Source of the DNA: Chloroflexota bacterium
Lineage (GTDB): Bacteria > Chloroflexota > Anaerolineae > UBA4142
Direction: 5' to 3'
Length of the DNA stretch: 6,750 bases
Assembly (NCBI GenBank): GCA_016199405.1
Contig: JACQGS010000251.1
Coordinates: forward strand, 1 to 6,750
Shown piece after piece: positions 1 to 5,789 of the stretch. How positions within the stretch are numbered: the stretch's first letter is position 1; every line of letters starts with the position of its first letter. The position numbers were made by a program, and so were the translations under genes. The notes beneath the pieces are model-generated. The model did no database searches. It was given only the letters and a program-made list of their open reading frames with translations, and was not told the origin of the DNA.

Positions 1-3
1 GGT

Positions 4-20
4 TACTCCTTTGAGGAGTA
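4..20. repeat. Short perfect hairpin at window start
   Basis: TACTCCT and AGGAGTA form a 7-bp inverted repeat around a 3-base loop (TTG). No run of T follows it directly, so it is not a convincing terminator. It may be the tail of an upstream element cut off by the window edge. Nothing else can be supported in bases 1-68. Confidence 0.4.
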
Positions 21-68
21 GCATGAACCCATTTTGTTATGATCGTGACATTCGTTTTAACTCGACAC

Positions 69-114
69 TGTTCACGATGTCGTGACCCAAAAGTGTCTAC
101 GATGTCGCGAACCC
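69..114. repeat. Two near-copies of a 20-bp dyad, 25 bp apart
   Basis: TGTTCACGATGTCGTGACCC (69-88) and TGTCTACGATGTCGCGAACC (94-113) agree at 16 of 20 positions and share the core ACGATGTCG. The first contains a perfect dyad, TCACGA-TG-TCGTGA (72-85); in the second the dyad is partly decayed. The pair ends 33 bases before the start of the membrane-protein gene. Two readings are open: a tandem operator for the downstream operon, or a remnant of insertion-sequence ends, since TGT-starting ends of this general look occur in IS481-type elements. The second reading rests on memory of the family. No transposase is present in the window. Confidence 0.4.
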
Positions 115-146
115 TGACAGGTAATCGTTATCAAGGGGGCAAGGGA

Positions 147-551
147 ATGCCAAAAGAAATCTCGCGTAACGTCACCGGCTTGATTTTGCTCATCGGCATT
201 TTGAATTTGGTTGAAGGTATTTTGCTCTATGCTTTTCCCGACGCGCTCGGTCCACTGATTTGGCCCACGCGCTTGGGAACGTACGGCGCGCGATTTTACG
301 GCGCGGTGTTTATCGCCATCGCGCTGACGGCAGGGCTGATTGCGCGTGCACGCGCCTGGGAGCGTGTGCGCATCCTTTTTCCGCCGGCGATGCTTTTCAC
401 CGCGCTCGCGTTGATCGCCGCGATTTTTCTATTCGATACGCCGAATACGTTTGAGGCAACGCGGCTGACAACGTGGATTTTTTTTGCGGTCTATGGCGGC
501 GCGCTGATTGGCGCGGTGGCAGTGTACTGGAAATACGAATCCAAAAATTGA
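147..551 (+). CDS. Small four-helix integral membrane protein, unknown function
   Basis: A 134-residue hydrophobic protein. Four membrane segments are visible at about residues 9-29, 49-67, 77-96 and 108-128, joined by short loops. Two loops carry positive clusters (Arg66, Arg68, Arg72, Arg74 after segment 2), which would place that loop in the cytoplasm. I do not recognise the family; it resembles generic small DUF-type membrane proteins and has no visible catalytic motif. ATG 147 is chosen over the in-frame ATG at 39 because AAGGGGG (133-139) lies 7 bases upstream and the added 36 residues would be a polar, cysteine-containing stretch read from the repeat region. The stop is 22 bases before the M16 peptidase start, so it is probably the first gene of that operon. 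Being a membrane partner or neighbour of the peptidase pair is inference only. Confidence 0.75.
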   Translation: MPKEISRNVTGLILLIGILNLVEGILLYAFPDALGPLIWPTRLGTYGARFYGAVFIAIALTAGLIARARAWERVRILFPPAMLFTALALIAAIFLFDTPNTFEATRLTTWIFFAVYGGALIGAVAVYWKYESKN

Positions 552-573
552 ACAAGAGAATCCGGAGTTGAGA

Positions 574-1947
574 GTGACTGAAATCATCGAAGCCAATTTA
601 GAAAACGGGTTGAAAGTTTTGCTCAAGCCCGTGCGCACGGCGCCGGTCGCGACGTTTTGGGTGTGGTACCGCGTCGGCTCGCGTAACGAGGTGCCGGGCA
701 TTACCGGCATTTCGCATTGGGTCGAGCACATGATGTTCAAAGGGACGCCGACGCTGAACAAGGGCGAGATTATGCATCTCATCAATCGCAACGGCGGCGT
801 GGATAACGCGTTCACGTCGACGGACTTTACGGCGTACTTTGAGACATTGCCGAGTGATCGCGTCGACCTCGCGCTGCGAATCGAGTCCGACCGTATGGTC
901 AATGCGCTGTTCGATCCGGAGGAAGTCGCGTCCGAGCGCACCGTGATTATTTCCGAGCGCGAGGGCGCGGAGAACGAGCCGCGCTTTTGGCTGGGCGAGG
1001 ACGTGCAAGCCGCCGCGTTCAAAGTGCATCCGTATCATCACGATACGATCGGTTGGAAGCAAGACCTGCAGGTCATGACCCGCGACCAACTTTACCACCA
1101 TTACCTGACCTACTATGTACCCAACAACGCGATTATTGTCGCGGCGGGCGACTTTGACGCGGATGAGATGCTGAAAAAAATCAAAGAGAAATTCGGCGCG
1201 ATTCCGCGCGGCGCCGCGCCGCCGGCGATGCAGACGGTGGAGCCGCTCCAAGAAGCCGAACGCCGCATCCTGATGCGCCGCCCCGGACCCACGCATTATT
1301 TTCACGCCGCCTATCACGCGCCCAAAGCGACCGACCCGGATTTTTTCCCGATGTTTGTGCTCGCCGGCGTGCTCGATGGCGTCGGCGGAATGAGTTTTTC
1401 CGGGCACGGCAGTCCCGGGCGATCGGCGCGTTTGTATCGCGCGCTCGTCGAAACCGAACTCGCGACGGGCGTCGATTTTGGTTTTCGCGAGACCCTCGAT
1501 CCCGGCTTGATCGATGTGACGGCGACGGCGCGCCCGGGCGTGCCGCTCGAAAAGATCGAACGCGCAATTTTTGCCGAGCTGGATAAAATCGCGAACAAGC
1601 CCATCACCGACGCTGAATTCGCGAATGTGATCAAGCAAGCCAAGGTGCAATTTGTTTATGCGACCGACGGCGTGATGAACGTCGGTTATATTTTGGGGCA
1701 GATGGAAATCGTTGCGTCGTATAAGAATTACGCGACGTTCCTCGATAACTTGCAGCGCGTGACCAAAGCCGATGTTCAACGCGTCGCGCAAAAGTATTTT
1801 GTCGAAACGAATCGTACGGTGGGGTGGTTTATTCCGACGAATGGAGCGCCGCGAAAGAACGCGAACGGCGCGAAAGGCACGAAAGGCACGAAAAACGCGA
1901 AAGGCGCGAAAGACGCGAAACGCGCAAAGAAAGTGGTGCGACGATGA
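574..1947 (+). CDS. M16 family zinc metallopeptidase, catalytic subunit
   Basis: A 457-residue M16B-type (mitochondrial processing peptidase/insulinase superfamily) peptidase. The inverted zinc motif HxxEH is at His48, Glu51, His52 (HWVEH), and the third ligand is Glu128 in VIISE, 75 residues later, which is the MPP-beta spacing. HPYHH follows further on, as is usual in the family. Length fits a half-size subunit that pairs with a second M16 protein, and the next gene supplies one. No signal peptide is visible, so a cytoplasmic peptide- or misfolded-protein-degrading role is likely; the substrate is unknown. GTG 574 is chosen because GGAG (564-567) lies 6 bases upstream; TTG 568 directly abuts that site, and ATG 508 would overlap the preceding gene by 44 bases. 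The last 34 residues (424-457) are an odd Lys/Ala/Gly tail encoded by a nonamer DNA repeat, outside the peptidase fold. Confidence 0.93.
   Translation: MTEIIEANLENGLKVLLKPVRTAPVATFWVWYRVGSRNEVPGITGISHWVEHMMFKGTPTLNKGEIMHLINRNGGVDNAFTSTDFTAYFETLPSDRVDLALRIESDRMVNALFDPEEVASERTVIISEREGAENEPRFWLGEDVQAAAFKVHPYHHDTIGWKQDLQVMTRDQLYHHYLTYYVPNNAIIVAAGDFDADEMLKKIKEKFGAIPRGAAPPAMQTVEPLQEAERRILMRRPGPTHYFHAAYHAPKATDPDFFPMFVLAGVLDGVGGMSFSGHGSPGRSARLYRALVETELATGVDFGFRETLDPGLIDVTATARPGVPLEKIERAIFAELDKIANKPITDAEFANVIKQAKVQFVYATDGVMNVGYILGQMEIVASYKNYATFLDNLQRVTKADVQRVAQKYFVETNRTVGWFIPTNGAPRKNANGAKGTKGTKNAKGAKDAKRAKKVVRR
1851..1932 (+). repeat. Nine-base tandem repeat inside the M16 C-terminal codons
   Basis: Degenerate tandem copies of GCGAAAGGC (also ACGAAAGGC, ACGAAAAAC, GCGAAAGAC, GCGAAACGC) run through the 3' end of the catalytic M16 gene. 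The period of 9 keeps the frame open and gives a three-residue protein repeat (GAK, GTK, GTK, NAK, GAK, DAK, RAK). The same unit appears without coding in the spacer at 3851-3876, so this looks like a genome repeat that expanded into the gene end. Confidence 0.75.
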
Positions 1948-3221
1948 CATTGCCCATCACTCCCGAAGCGATCACGCGCGTCACGCTCGACAATGGACTG
2001 ACGATTCTCGTCAAAGACAATCCATCGAACGCATCGGTGACGATGCGCGGCAGAATCCGCGCCGGCGGGCTGTACGATGCGGAAAAAACGTTGGGCTTGG
2101 CGAGTCTTGCCACCGCCGCGTTGATTCGCGGCACACGCAAACGCACATTTCAAAAACTCAACGCGGAGTTGGATCGCACCGGCATGTCGTTCGGCATCGG
2201 CGCGGGGATGGAGACGATTAGTTTTAGCGGCAAATGCCTCGTGGAAGATTTTGACCGGTGGCTCGATCTGGCGTCCGATGTGATTCTGCATCCGACGTTC
2301 CCGCGCATCGAAGTGGAAAAATTGCGCGCGGAAATTCTCGCGGATTTGAAAGAAGCCGAAGACGATACTGGGCACGTCGCGCGCCGCGAATTTCGGATGC
2401 TGTTGTATCCAAAAGGGCATCCGTATCATCATTTTTCGGATGGCAAACTGGAAACGGTCAAACGGCTGACCTTGACGCAAATGCAGGATTTTCACGCGCG
2501 CTATTTTCGGCCCGATTTGACGACGCTGGTCGTCGTCGGCGATCTGCGCGCGCCGGCAGCCATCGCGAAAATCGAGCGCGCGCTGGGCAAGTGGAAAGCG
2601 ACCGGCGCGCGTCCGTCGCACCATATTCCGGATGCGCCGGCGCGGACGCAGATCGCGCGGCGGGATTCACCGTTGGCTGGCAAAACGCAGGTGGACCTTG
2701 CGCTCGGTTATCCGGGCATTCGCCGGAATAATCCGGATTATTACGCGCTCGCCGTCGGCGATCTGATTTTCGGACGGCTCGGCTTGTACGGTCGGCTCGG
2801 CGCGAATGTGCGCGATAAGTTGGGGCTGGCGTATTACGTGTATAGCAGTGTCGATGCGAATCTCGGTGCGGGACCGTGGGCAGTTTACGCCGGCGTCAAT
2901 CCGAAAAATATCGAACGCGCGATTGAAGGTATCCTCGCGGAGATCCAACGCTTGCGGAGCGAGCCAGTTACCCAAGATGAATTGAGCGAGGCGCAAGACT
3001 TTATGACCGGCTCGCTGGCGATTGGCTTGGAGACGAACGACGGCGTTGCCAGCACGCTGAGCGCGATTGAGTTGCATGGGCTGGGCTTGGATTATCTACA
3101 ACGCTATCCGCAGATCATTCGCGGCATTACGGCGGAACAGATCCTTGCCGCCGCGTACAAGTACGCGCAGGTGGATCATTACGCGCTGTCGATTGCGGGA
3201 CCGGTGGATGGGAAAGCGTAA
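1944..3221 (+). CDS. M16 family peptidase homologue, non-catalytic subunit
   Basis: A 425-residue M16-fold protein whose zinc site is lost. The segment aligned with GISHWVEHMMFKGT of the upstream gene reads GLASLATAALIRGT (residues 51-64), so the His-x-x-Glu-His positions are Ser54, Thr57 and Ala58. It keeps HPYHH and, in the C-terminal half (residues 283-300), an Arg-rich GRL...R...GLAYYVYSS stretch typical of the partner subunit, where an Arg/Tyr pair helps bind the substrate C-terminus in bacterial M16B heterodimers (for example the Sphingomonas SPH2681/SPH2682 pair). The start ATG overlaps the upstream stop as ATGA, so translation is coupled and 1:1 production is likely. An in-frame upstream start at 1824 would only read the nonamer repeat in another frame as an Arg/Glu-rich stretch, and is rejected. 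Function: probable obligate partner of the preceding peptidase. Confidence 0.92.
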   Translation: MTLPITPEAITRVTLDNGLTILVKDNPSNASVTMRGRIRAGGLYDAEKTLGLASLATAALIRGTRKRTFQKLNAELDRTGMSFGIGAGMETISFSGKCLVEDFDRWLDLASDVILHPTFPRIEVEKLRAEILADLKEAEDDTGHVARREFRMLLYPKGHPYHHFSDGKLETVKRLTLTQMQDFHARYFRPDLTTLVVVGDLRAPAAIAKIERALGKWKATGARPSHHIPDAPARTQIARRDSPLAGKTQVDLALGYPGIRRNNPDYYALAVGDLIFGRLGLYGRLGANVRDKLGLAYYVYSSVDANLGAGPWAVYAGVNPKNIERAIEGILAEIQRLRSEPVTQDELSEAQDFMTGSLAIGLETNDGVASTLSAIELHGLGLDYLQRYPQIIRGITAEQILAAAYKYAQVDHYALSIAGPVDGKA

Positions 3222-3267
3222 AAGGTAAAAGTGTAGCATAGCGCCTTGTGCGCGTAAGGAGCGGAAT

Positions 3268-3846
3268 ATGCCAAGCAAGAAACGCGTGACCAAAAAGAAA
3301 ATCGCCGTGAAAAAGCCAGCGGCAACGCGCGATGTCGAATTGAAAGAAACCGGCGTTGATTCGATTCAAGCCGATAACGTCACGCTGACGCAAGGCGGCG
3401 CGAATAGCATCAAAGCCAAAACCGTGACCGTCACTCAAGGCGGCATCGTAGACGCCGAAGCCGATACGATCAACGTGCGGCAGGGCGGCATCGTGCGCGC
3501 GGAAGCCGGCGAGGTGCAAATCACGCAAGGCGGCGCGATGCTGGTGCAATCCGACAATGTCGAGCTGACTTCGAGCGGCGCGCTTGCGATTCTCGGCATG
3601 AAAATTGATATCAAATCGGGCGGGGCGCAATATATGCTCGCGCGCGAATCCATTCGCGTCGAACAAGGCGGCGCGTTGGTGATGGCAGCGCCGCGCATGG
3701 ATGTGCAAAACGGCGGCGCGCTGTTTTTGATCGCGCGGGAAGTGCATGGGAATGTGCGGACGGTGTTTGATCGGCGCGGCGCGTTGATCTTTGGCATCGC
3801 GGCGGGGATCGTGTTGGGGATGTTGGCGCGGACGCGAAAGAGATAA
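3268..3846 (+). CDS. Tail-anchored pentadecapeptide-repeat protein, probable beta-solenoid
   Basis: A 192-residue protein with three parts. Residues 1-21 are Lys-rich. Residues 23-158 are nine tandem repeats, mostly exactly 15 residues long, with consensus V-x-[LV]-[TR]-Q-G-G-[AI]-x-x-[AI]-x-[AS]-x-x (for example VTLTQGGANSIKAKT, VTVTQGGIVDAEADT, INVRQGGIVRAEAGE). Repeat 1 is divergent, repeat 6 has SSG in place of QGG, and repeat 7 has one extra residue. Residues about 172-187 are a hydrophobic segment followed by RTRKR, which fits a C-terminal membrane anchor with the repeat domain on the cytoplasmic side. Alternating beta-branched residues with a Gly-Gly turn suggest a beta-helix, distantly like bactofilins, but I do not recognise the family. 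TAAGGAG (3255-3261) sits 6 bases before the ATG. It starts 46 bases after the M16 pair and is probably in the same transcript. Confidence 0.85.
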   Translation: MPSKKRVTKKKIAVKKPAATRDVELKETGVDSIQADNVTLTQGGANSIKAKTVTVTQGGIVDAEADTINVRQGGIVRAEAGEVQITQGGAMLVQSDNVELTSSGALAILGMKIDIKSGGAQYMLARESIRVEQGGALVMAAPRMDVQNGGALFLIAREVHGNVRTVFDRRGALIFGIAAGIVLGMLARTRKR

Positions 3847-3916
3847 AGGCGCGAAAGAACGCGAAAGAACGCGAAATTTTCGCGAGTTTCGTGGTTTTTC
3901 GCGTCCTTTCTTGGAA
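3847..3916. repeat. Intergenic GCGAAAGAAC repeat with nested palindromes
   Basis: GCGAAAGAAC occurs twice in tandem at 3851-3870 and leads into a perfect palindrome CGCGAAA-T-TTTCGCG (3870-3884). An outer pair, GAAAGAACGCGAAA against TTTCGCGTCCTTTC, matches at 13 of 14 positions. The folded transcript could act as a weak processing or termination signal between the repeat protein and the dehydrogenase, but there is no clean T-run. The unit is the same as in the coding repeat at 1851-1932. Confidence 0.65.
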
Positions 3917-3945
3917 ATTAATTTCAGAAGGGAGATTTTTTCTCG

Positions 3946-5037
3946 ATGGCTCATAATGTAACACTCATTCGCGGCGACGGCGTCGGTCCGGAATTGATGG
4001 AAGCGGCGCGGCGCGTGTTGGAAGCGACCGGCGTTCAATTCAATTGGGACGTGCAAGACGCCGGCGTGGACGTGATGGAGAAAACCGGCACGCCGTTGCC
4101 GGATGCGGTGCTCGACTCGATCCGCAAGACGCACGTCGCGTACAAAGCGCCAATCACCACGCCAATCGGCACAGGTTTTCGCAGCGTGAATGTCGCGATT
4201 CGCAAAGAGTTCGATCAGTACGCCAACGTACGCCCCGCCAAGTCTTATCCCGGCGTGCGCAGCAAATATCAAAATATTGATTTGGTTATGCTGCGCGAAA
4301 ACACGGAAGACTTGTACGCCGGCATCGAGTTCGAAAAAGGCAAGCCGGAGACGATCGAGCTGATCGGTTGGATTCGCGGCAAACAGCCCAAAGCGAAAAT
4401 TTGGGACGATGCCGGCATTTCGATCAAGCCGATATCGGTGACGGGCACGAAACGCTTTGCCAAATTTGGGTTTGAGTACGCGCGCAAATGGAAGCGCAAA
4501 AAAATCACGGCGGTCGCGAAAGCGAACATTATGAAATATACCGACGGCTTGTATTACGAAGTCTGCCGCGAGGTCGCCAGGGGCTATCCGGAAATTCAGT
4601 ACGAGGAAATGCTCGTGGACAATATGTGCATGCAGTTGGTGCAAAAGCCGGAACTCTACGACGTTCTGCTGTGCCCCAATTTGTACGGCGACATTTTGTC
4701 GGATCTGTGCGCGGGGTTGGTCGGCGGCTTGGGCGTGGGACCGGGCGCGAACATCGGCGATAACAGCGCGATGTTTGAAGCGGTGCATGGGTCGGCGCCG
4801 AAATACAAAGGGCAGAACAAAGTCAATCCGACCGCGCTGATTCTTGCCGGCAAACTGATGTTGGAATATCTTGGCGAGGCGGATGCGGCGAAACGTTTGG
4901 AGCAAGCCGTCGCGGCAGTGATCGCGGAAGGCAAGTCGGTGACGTACGATATGAAAGCCGATCGCAACGATCCGACCGCCGTTGGCACGAGCCAAATGGC
5001 GGACGCGATGATTGAGAAGCTAAAAGCGAAAAGCTAG
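3946..5037 (+). CDS. icd: Isocitrate dehydrogenase, short beta-decarboxylating class
   Basis: A 363-residue member of the isocitrate/isopropylmalate dehydrogenase family, which oxidises and decarboxylates isocitrate to 2-oxoglutarate in the citric acid cycle, using Mg or Mn. The isocitrate signature SxNxx[LI]R is present (Ser80, Asn82, Arg86), with Arg96, Arg117, Tyr124, Lys192 and metal-binding Asp225, Asp249 and Asp253. Their spacing matches E. coli Icd, and isopropylmalate dehydrogenases lack this signature. Cofactor clues are mixed: Lys286, Tyr287 and Val293 in HGSAPKYKGQNKVNP match the NADP-type residues (E. coli 344, 345, 351), and Tyr334 matches Tyr391, but the Arg395 equivalent is Ala. 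The length is like NAD-type and archaeal-like short enzymes rather than the 416-aa E. coli form. AAGGGAG (3928-3934) lies 11 bases before the ATG. A terminator follows at 5055, so it ends its transcription unit. Confidence 0.93.
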   Translation: MAHNVTLIRGDGVGPELMEAARRVLEATGVQFNWDVQDAGVDVMEKTGTPLPDAVLDSIRKTHVAYKAPITTPIGTGFRSVNVAIRKEFDQYANVRPAKSYPGVRSKYQNIDLVMLRENTEDLYAGIEFEKGKPETIELIGWIRGKQPKAKIWDDAGISIKPISVTGTKRFAKFGFEYARKWKRKKITAVAKANIMKYTDGLYYEVCREVARGYPEIQYEEMLVDNMCMQLVQKPELYDVLLCPNLYGDILSDLCAGLVGGLGVGPGANIGDNSAMFEAVHGSAPKYKGQNKVNPTALILAGKLMLEYLGEADAAKRLEQAVAAVIAEGKSVTYDMKADRNDPTAVGTSQMADAMIEKLKAKS

Positions 5038-5046
5038 AAGCGAAAA
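5019..5046 (+). repeat. 14-bp tandem duplication across the dehydrogenase stop
   Basis: GCTAAAAGCGAAAA (5019-5032) is followed directly by GCTAGAAGCGAAAA (5033-5046), 13 of 14 identical. The single A-to-G difference makes the TAG stop codon of the isocitrate dehydrogenase gene (5035-5037). Confidence 0.6.
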
Positions 5047-5054
5047 GCAAAAGG

Positions 5055-5085
5055 ACGCTCGCTCGAACAGGGTGAGCGTTTTTTT
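5055..5085 (+). terminator. Intrinsic terminator after isocitrate dehydrogenase
   Basis: ACGCTC (5055-5060) pairs with GAGCGT (5074-5079), and three further pairs including G-U extend the stem. The loop is about 7 bases, and seven T (5079-5085) follow. It lies 17 bases after the stop codon. Its sequence is closely related to the terminator at 5790-5820. Confidence 0.88.
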
Positions 5086-5086
5086 G

Positions 5087-5116
5087 TTGTGGGATTTTTG
5101 GCGAATATGCTATAAT
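5087..5116 (+). promoter_or_regulatory. Extended -10 sigma-70 promoter for the antitoxin-like gene
   Basis: TATAAT (5111-5116) is a perfect -10 box preceded by TGC, the extended -10 element (5108-5110). TTGTGG (5087-5092) is a plausible -35 with an 18-base spacer. Transcription would start near 5122-5124, leaving almost no leader before the GGAGG at 5123-5127. The promoter follows the preceding terminator immediately. Confidence 0.75.
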
Positions 5117-5122
5117 GCGGAC

Positions 5123-5141
5123 GGAGGTCGAGATGACTTGA
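5123..5141 (+). promoter_or_regulatory. Strong ribosome site opening onto a two-codon ORF (ATG ACT TGA)
   Basis: GGAGG (5123-5127) is placed 5 bases before ATG 5133, but that frame reads Met-Thr-stop (TGA 5139-5141). It is the same frame as the downstream gene starting at ATG 5151, which has no ribosome site of its own. Either translation restarts at 5151 after the minimal ORF, or a point mutation has stopped the original start. Confidence 0.55.
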
Positions 5142-5150
5142 ACAATCAAT

Positions 5151-5396
5151 ATGACCGCCACTGTGCCGTCAGACCGCCAAGTTCACATCGTTCTTCCGAA
5201 TGATGTGCCTATTGGTCCTGTCGAAATCCAAATCAGGGTTACGTCCGTGGAAGAGAAATTGCCTACCCTTGGCGATCTTCTGGACTCTGAATTCTTCGGC
5301 ATGTGGAGTGATCGCACCGACATTCAAGATAGTGTCGAGTTCGCGCGGGAATTGCGGAAAAAGGCATGGAGCCGAGGCGAAGGTATAACTGAATAA
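5151..5396 (+). CDS. VapB-like antitoxin-type protein
   Basis: An 81-residue protein. Residues 10-30 (QVHIVLPNDVPIGPVEIQIRV) form a short beta-rich N-terminal region like that in dimerising antitoxins. After a linker, residues 43-75 contain LLDSEFFGMWSDRTDIQDS and then a helix with EFARELRKKAW, a tail I associate with antitoxins of VapBC type (toxin-wrapping C-terminus). This is family resemblance, not a firm assignment. No PIN-domain toxin follows; the next gene is a DUF2442-type protein, separated by a mobile element. ATG 5151 lacks a Shine-Dalgarno sequence, and the strong site upstream serves an in-frame ORF of two codons. Production may therefore be low or depend on re-initiation. If TGA 5139 were a sense codon the protein would gain six residues. 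Confidence 0.7.
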   Translation: MTATVPSDRQVHIVLPNDVPIGPVEIQIRVTSVEEKLPTLGDLLDSEFFGMWSDRTDIQDSVEFARELRKKAWSRGEGITE

Positions 5397-5508
5397 TTCA
5401 CGTTACGCATCGTCTGTCATTTCGAGCCGTTTTTGCGAGAAATCTCAGCCAATCACTTGGAGATTTCTCACTCCGTTCGAAATGACATGCGTAACATCAC
5501 TGAATAAT
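5388..5508. mobile_element. MITE-like palindromic element with 10-bp target duplication
   Basis: The element spans 5398-5498 (101 bp). Nested inverted repeats: GTTACGCAT (5402-5410) with ATGCGTAAC (5487-5495); TGTCATTTCGA (5415-5425) with TCGAAATGACA (5477-5487); GAGAAATCTC (5437-5446) with GAGATTTCTC (5460-5469); central loop 13 bases. The identical 10-mer ACTGAATAAT flanks it at 5388-5397 and 5499-5508, as expected of a target-site duplication. It has no coding capacity. The TGTCATTTCGA/GAGAAATCTC motif is one I recall as an interspersed repeat in several bacterial phyla. It falls exactly between two genes and carries an ATG (5482) that adds an artificial extension to the downstream frame. 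Confidence 0.82.
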
Positions 5509-5781
5509 ATGTTTCCACGCATAAAAAGTGTCAAGCACAAAAAAGATTATGTCTTGGAATTAGAATTCACCGACGGTCGTCGCGCGCAAATGGATTTCGC
5601 GAAAAAGGTTGTCGGACGCGGCGGCGTGTTTGCGCTGTTGGAGGACGTAGAATTCTTCAAGCAGGTGAGGGTTGATTCTGAATCCGGGACAATCGCGTGG
5701 CCCAATGATGTGGATTTGGACCCGGATGTGCTTTACAGCGAGGCGATGGGAGTTCCGATTCCGAAAACCGAGATGGTGTGA
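5509..5781 (+). CDS. DUF2442-type small protein
   Basis: A 90-residue protein starting MFPRIKSVKHKKDYVLELEF, the usual start of DUF2442 proteins, with the characteristic VRVD...GTIAWPNDVDLDPDVLY block at residues 53-76. Members are small, of unknown biochemical role, and often sit next to other small genes in toxin-antitoxin-like pairs (for example with DUF4160); no activity is claimed here. ATG 5509 is chosen because it matches the family start. The in-frame ATG at 5482 lies inside the inserted element and would add nine unrelated residues. There is no good ribosome site before 5509. Without the insertion this start would lie one base after the preceding TAA stop, so it probably relied on translational coupling, which the insertion now breaks. 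Confidence 0.82.
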   Translation: MFPRIKSVKHKKDYVLELEFTDGRRAQMDFAKKVVGRGGVFALLEDVEFFKQVRVDSESGTIAWPNDVDLDPDVLYSEAMGVPIPKTEMV

Positions 5782-5789
5782 GAAATAAC

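Noticed and set aside
4..20. Hairpin as an intrinsic terminator
   Set aside because: No T-run follows within the needed distance; the nearest T-rich stretch starts at 32.
1824..1943. N-terminal extension of the second M16 protein
   Set aside because: The extra 40 residues are the nonamer repeat read in a second frame (Arg/Glu/His-rich). ATG 1944 overlaps the upstream stop as ATGA and gives the normal family start.
598..1950. A 450-codon open frame on the - strand
   Set aside because: It is antisense to the catalytic M16 gene, has Arg/His-rich composition, and begins with an RVFRAFR-type repeat that is just the complement of the nonamer repeat.
1851..3876. Possible CRISPR-like array from GCGAAAG repeats
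   Set aside because: The units are 9-10 bases, degenerate and without unique spacers; one cluster is coding and the other is a simple palindromic spacer.
3127..4995. A 622-codon open frame on the - strand
   Set aside because: It lies antisense to the repeat protein and the isocitrate dehydrogenase, both firmly supported. The translation is rich in Arg, His and Phe with no domain, as expected of the shadow of GCG/CGC-biased codons.
5482..5508. Upstream start of the DUF2442-type gene
   Set aside because: These nine codons belong to the inserted element and its target duplication; family members begin at MFPRIKSV.
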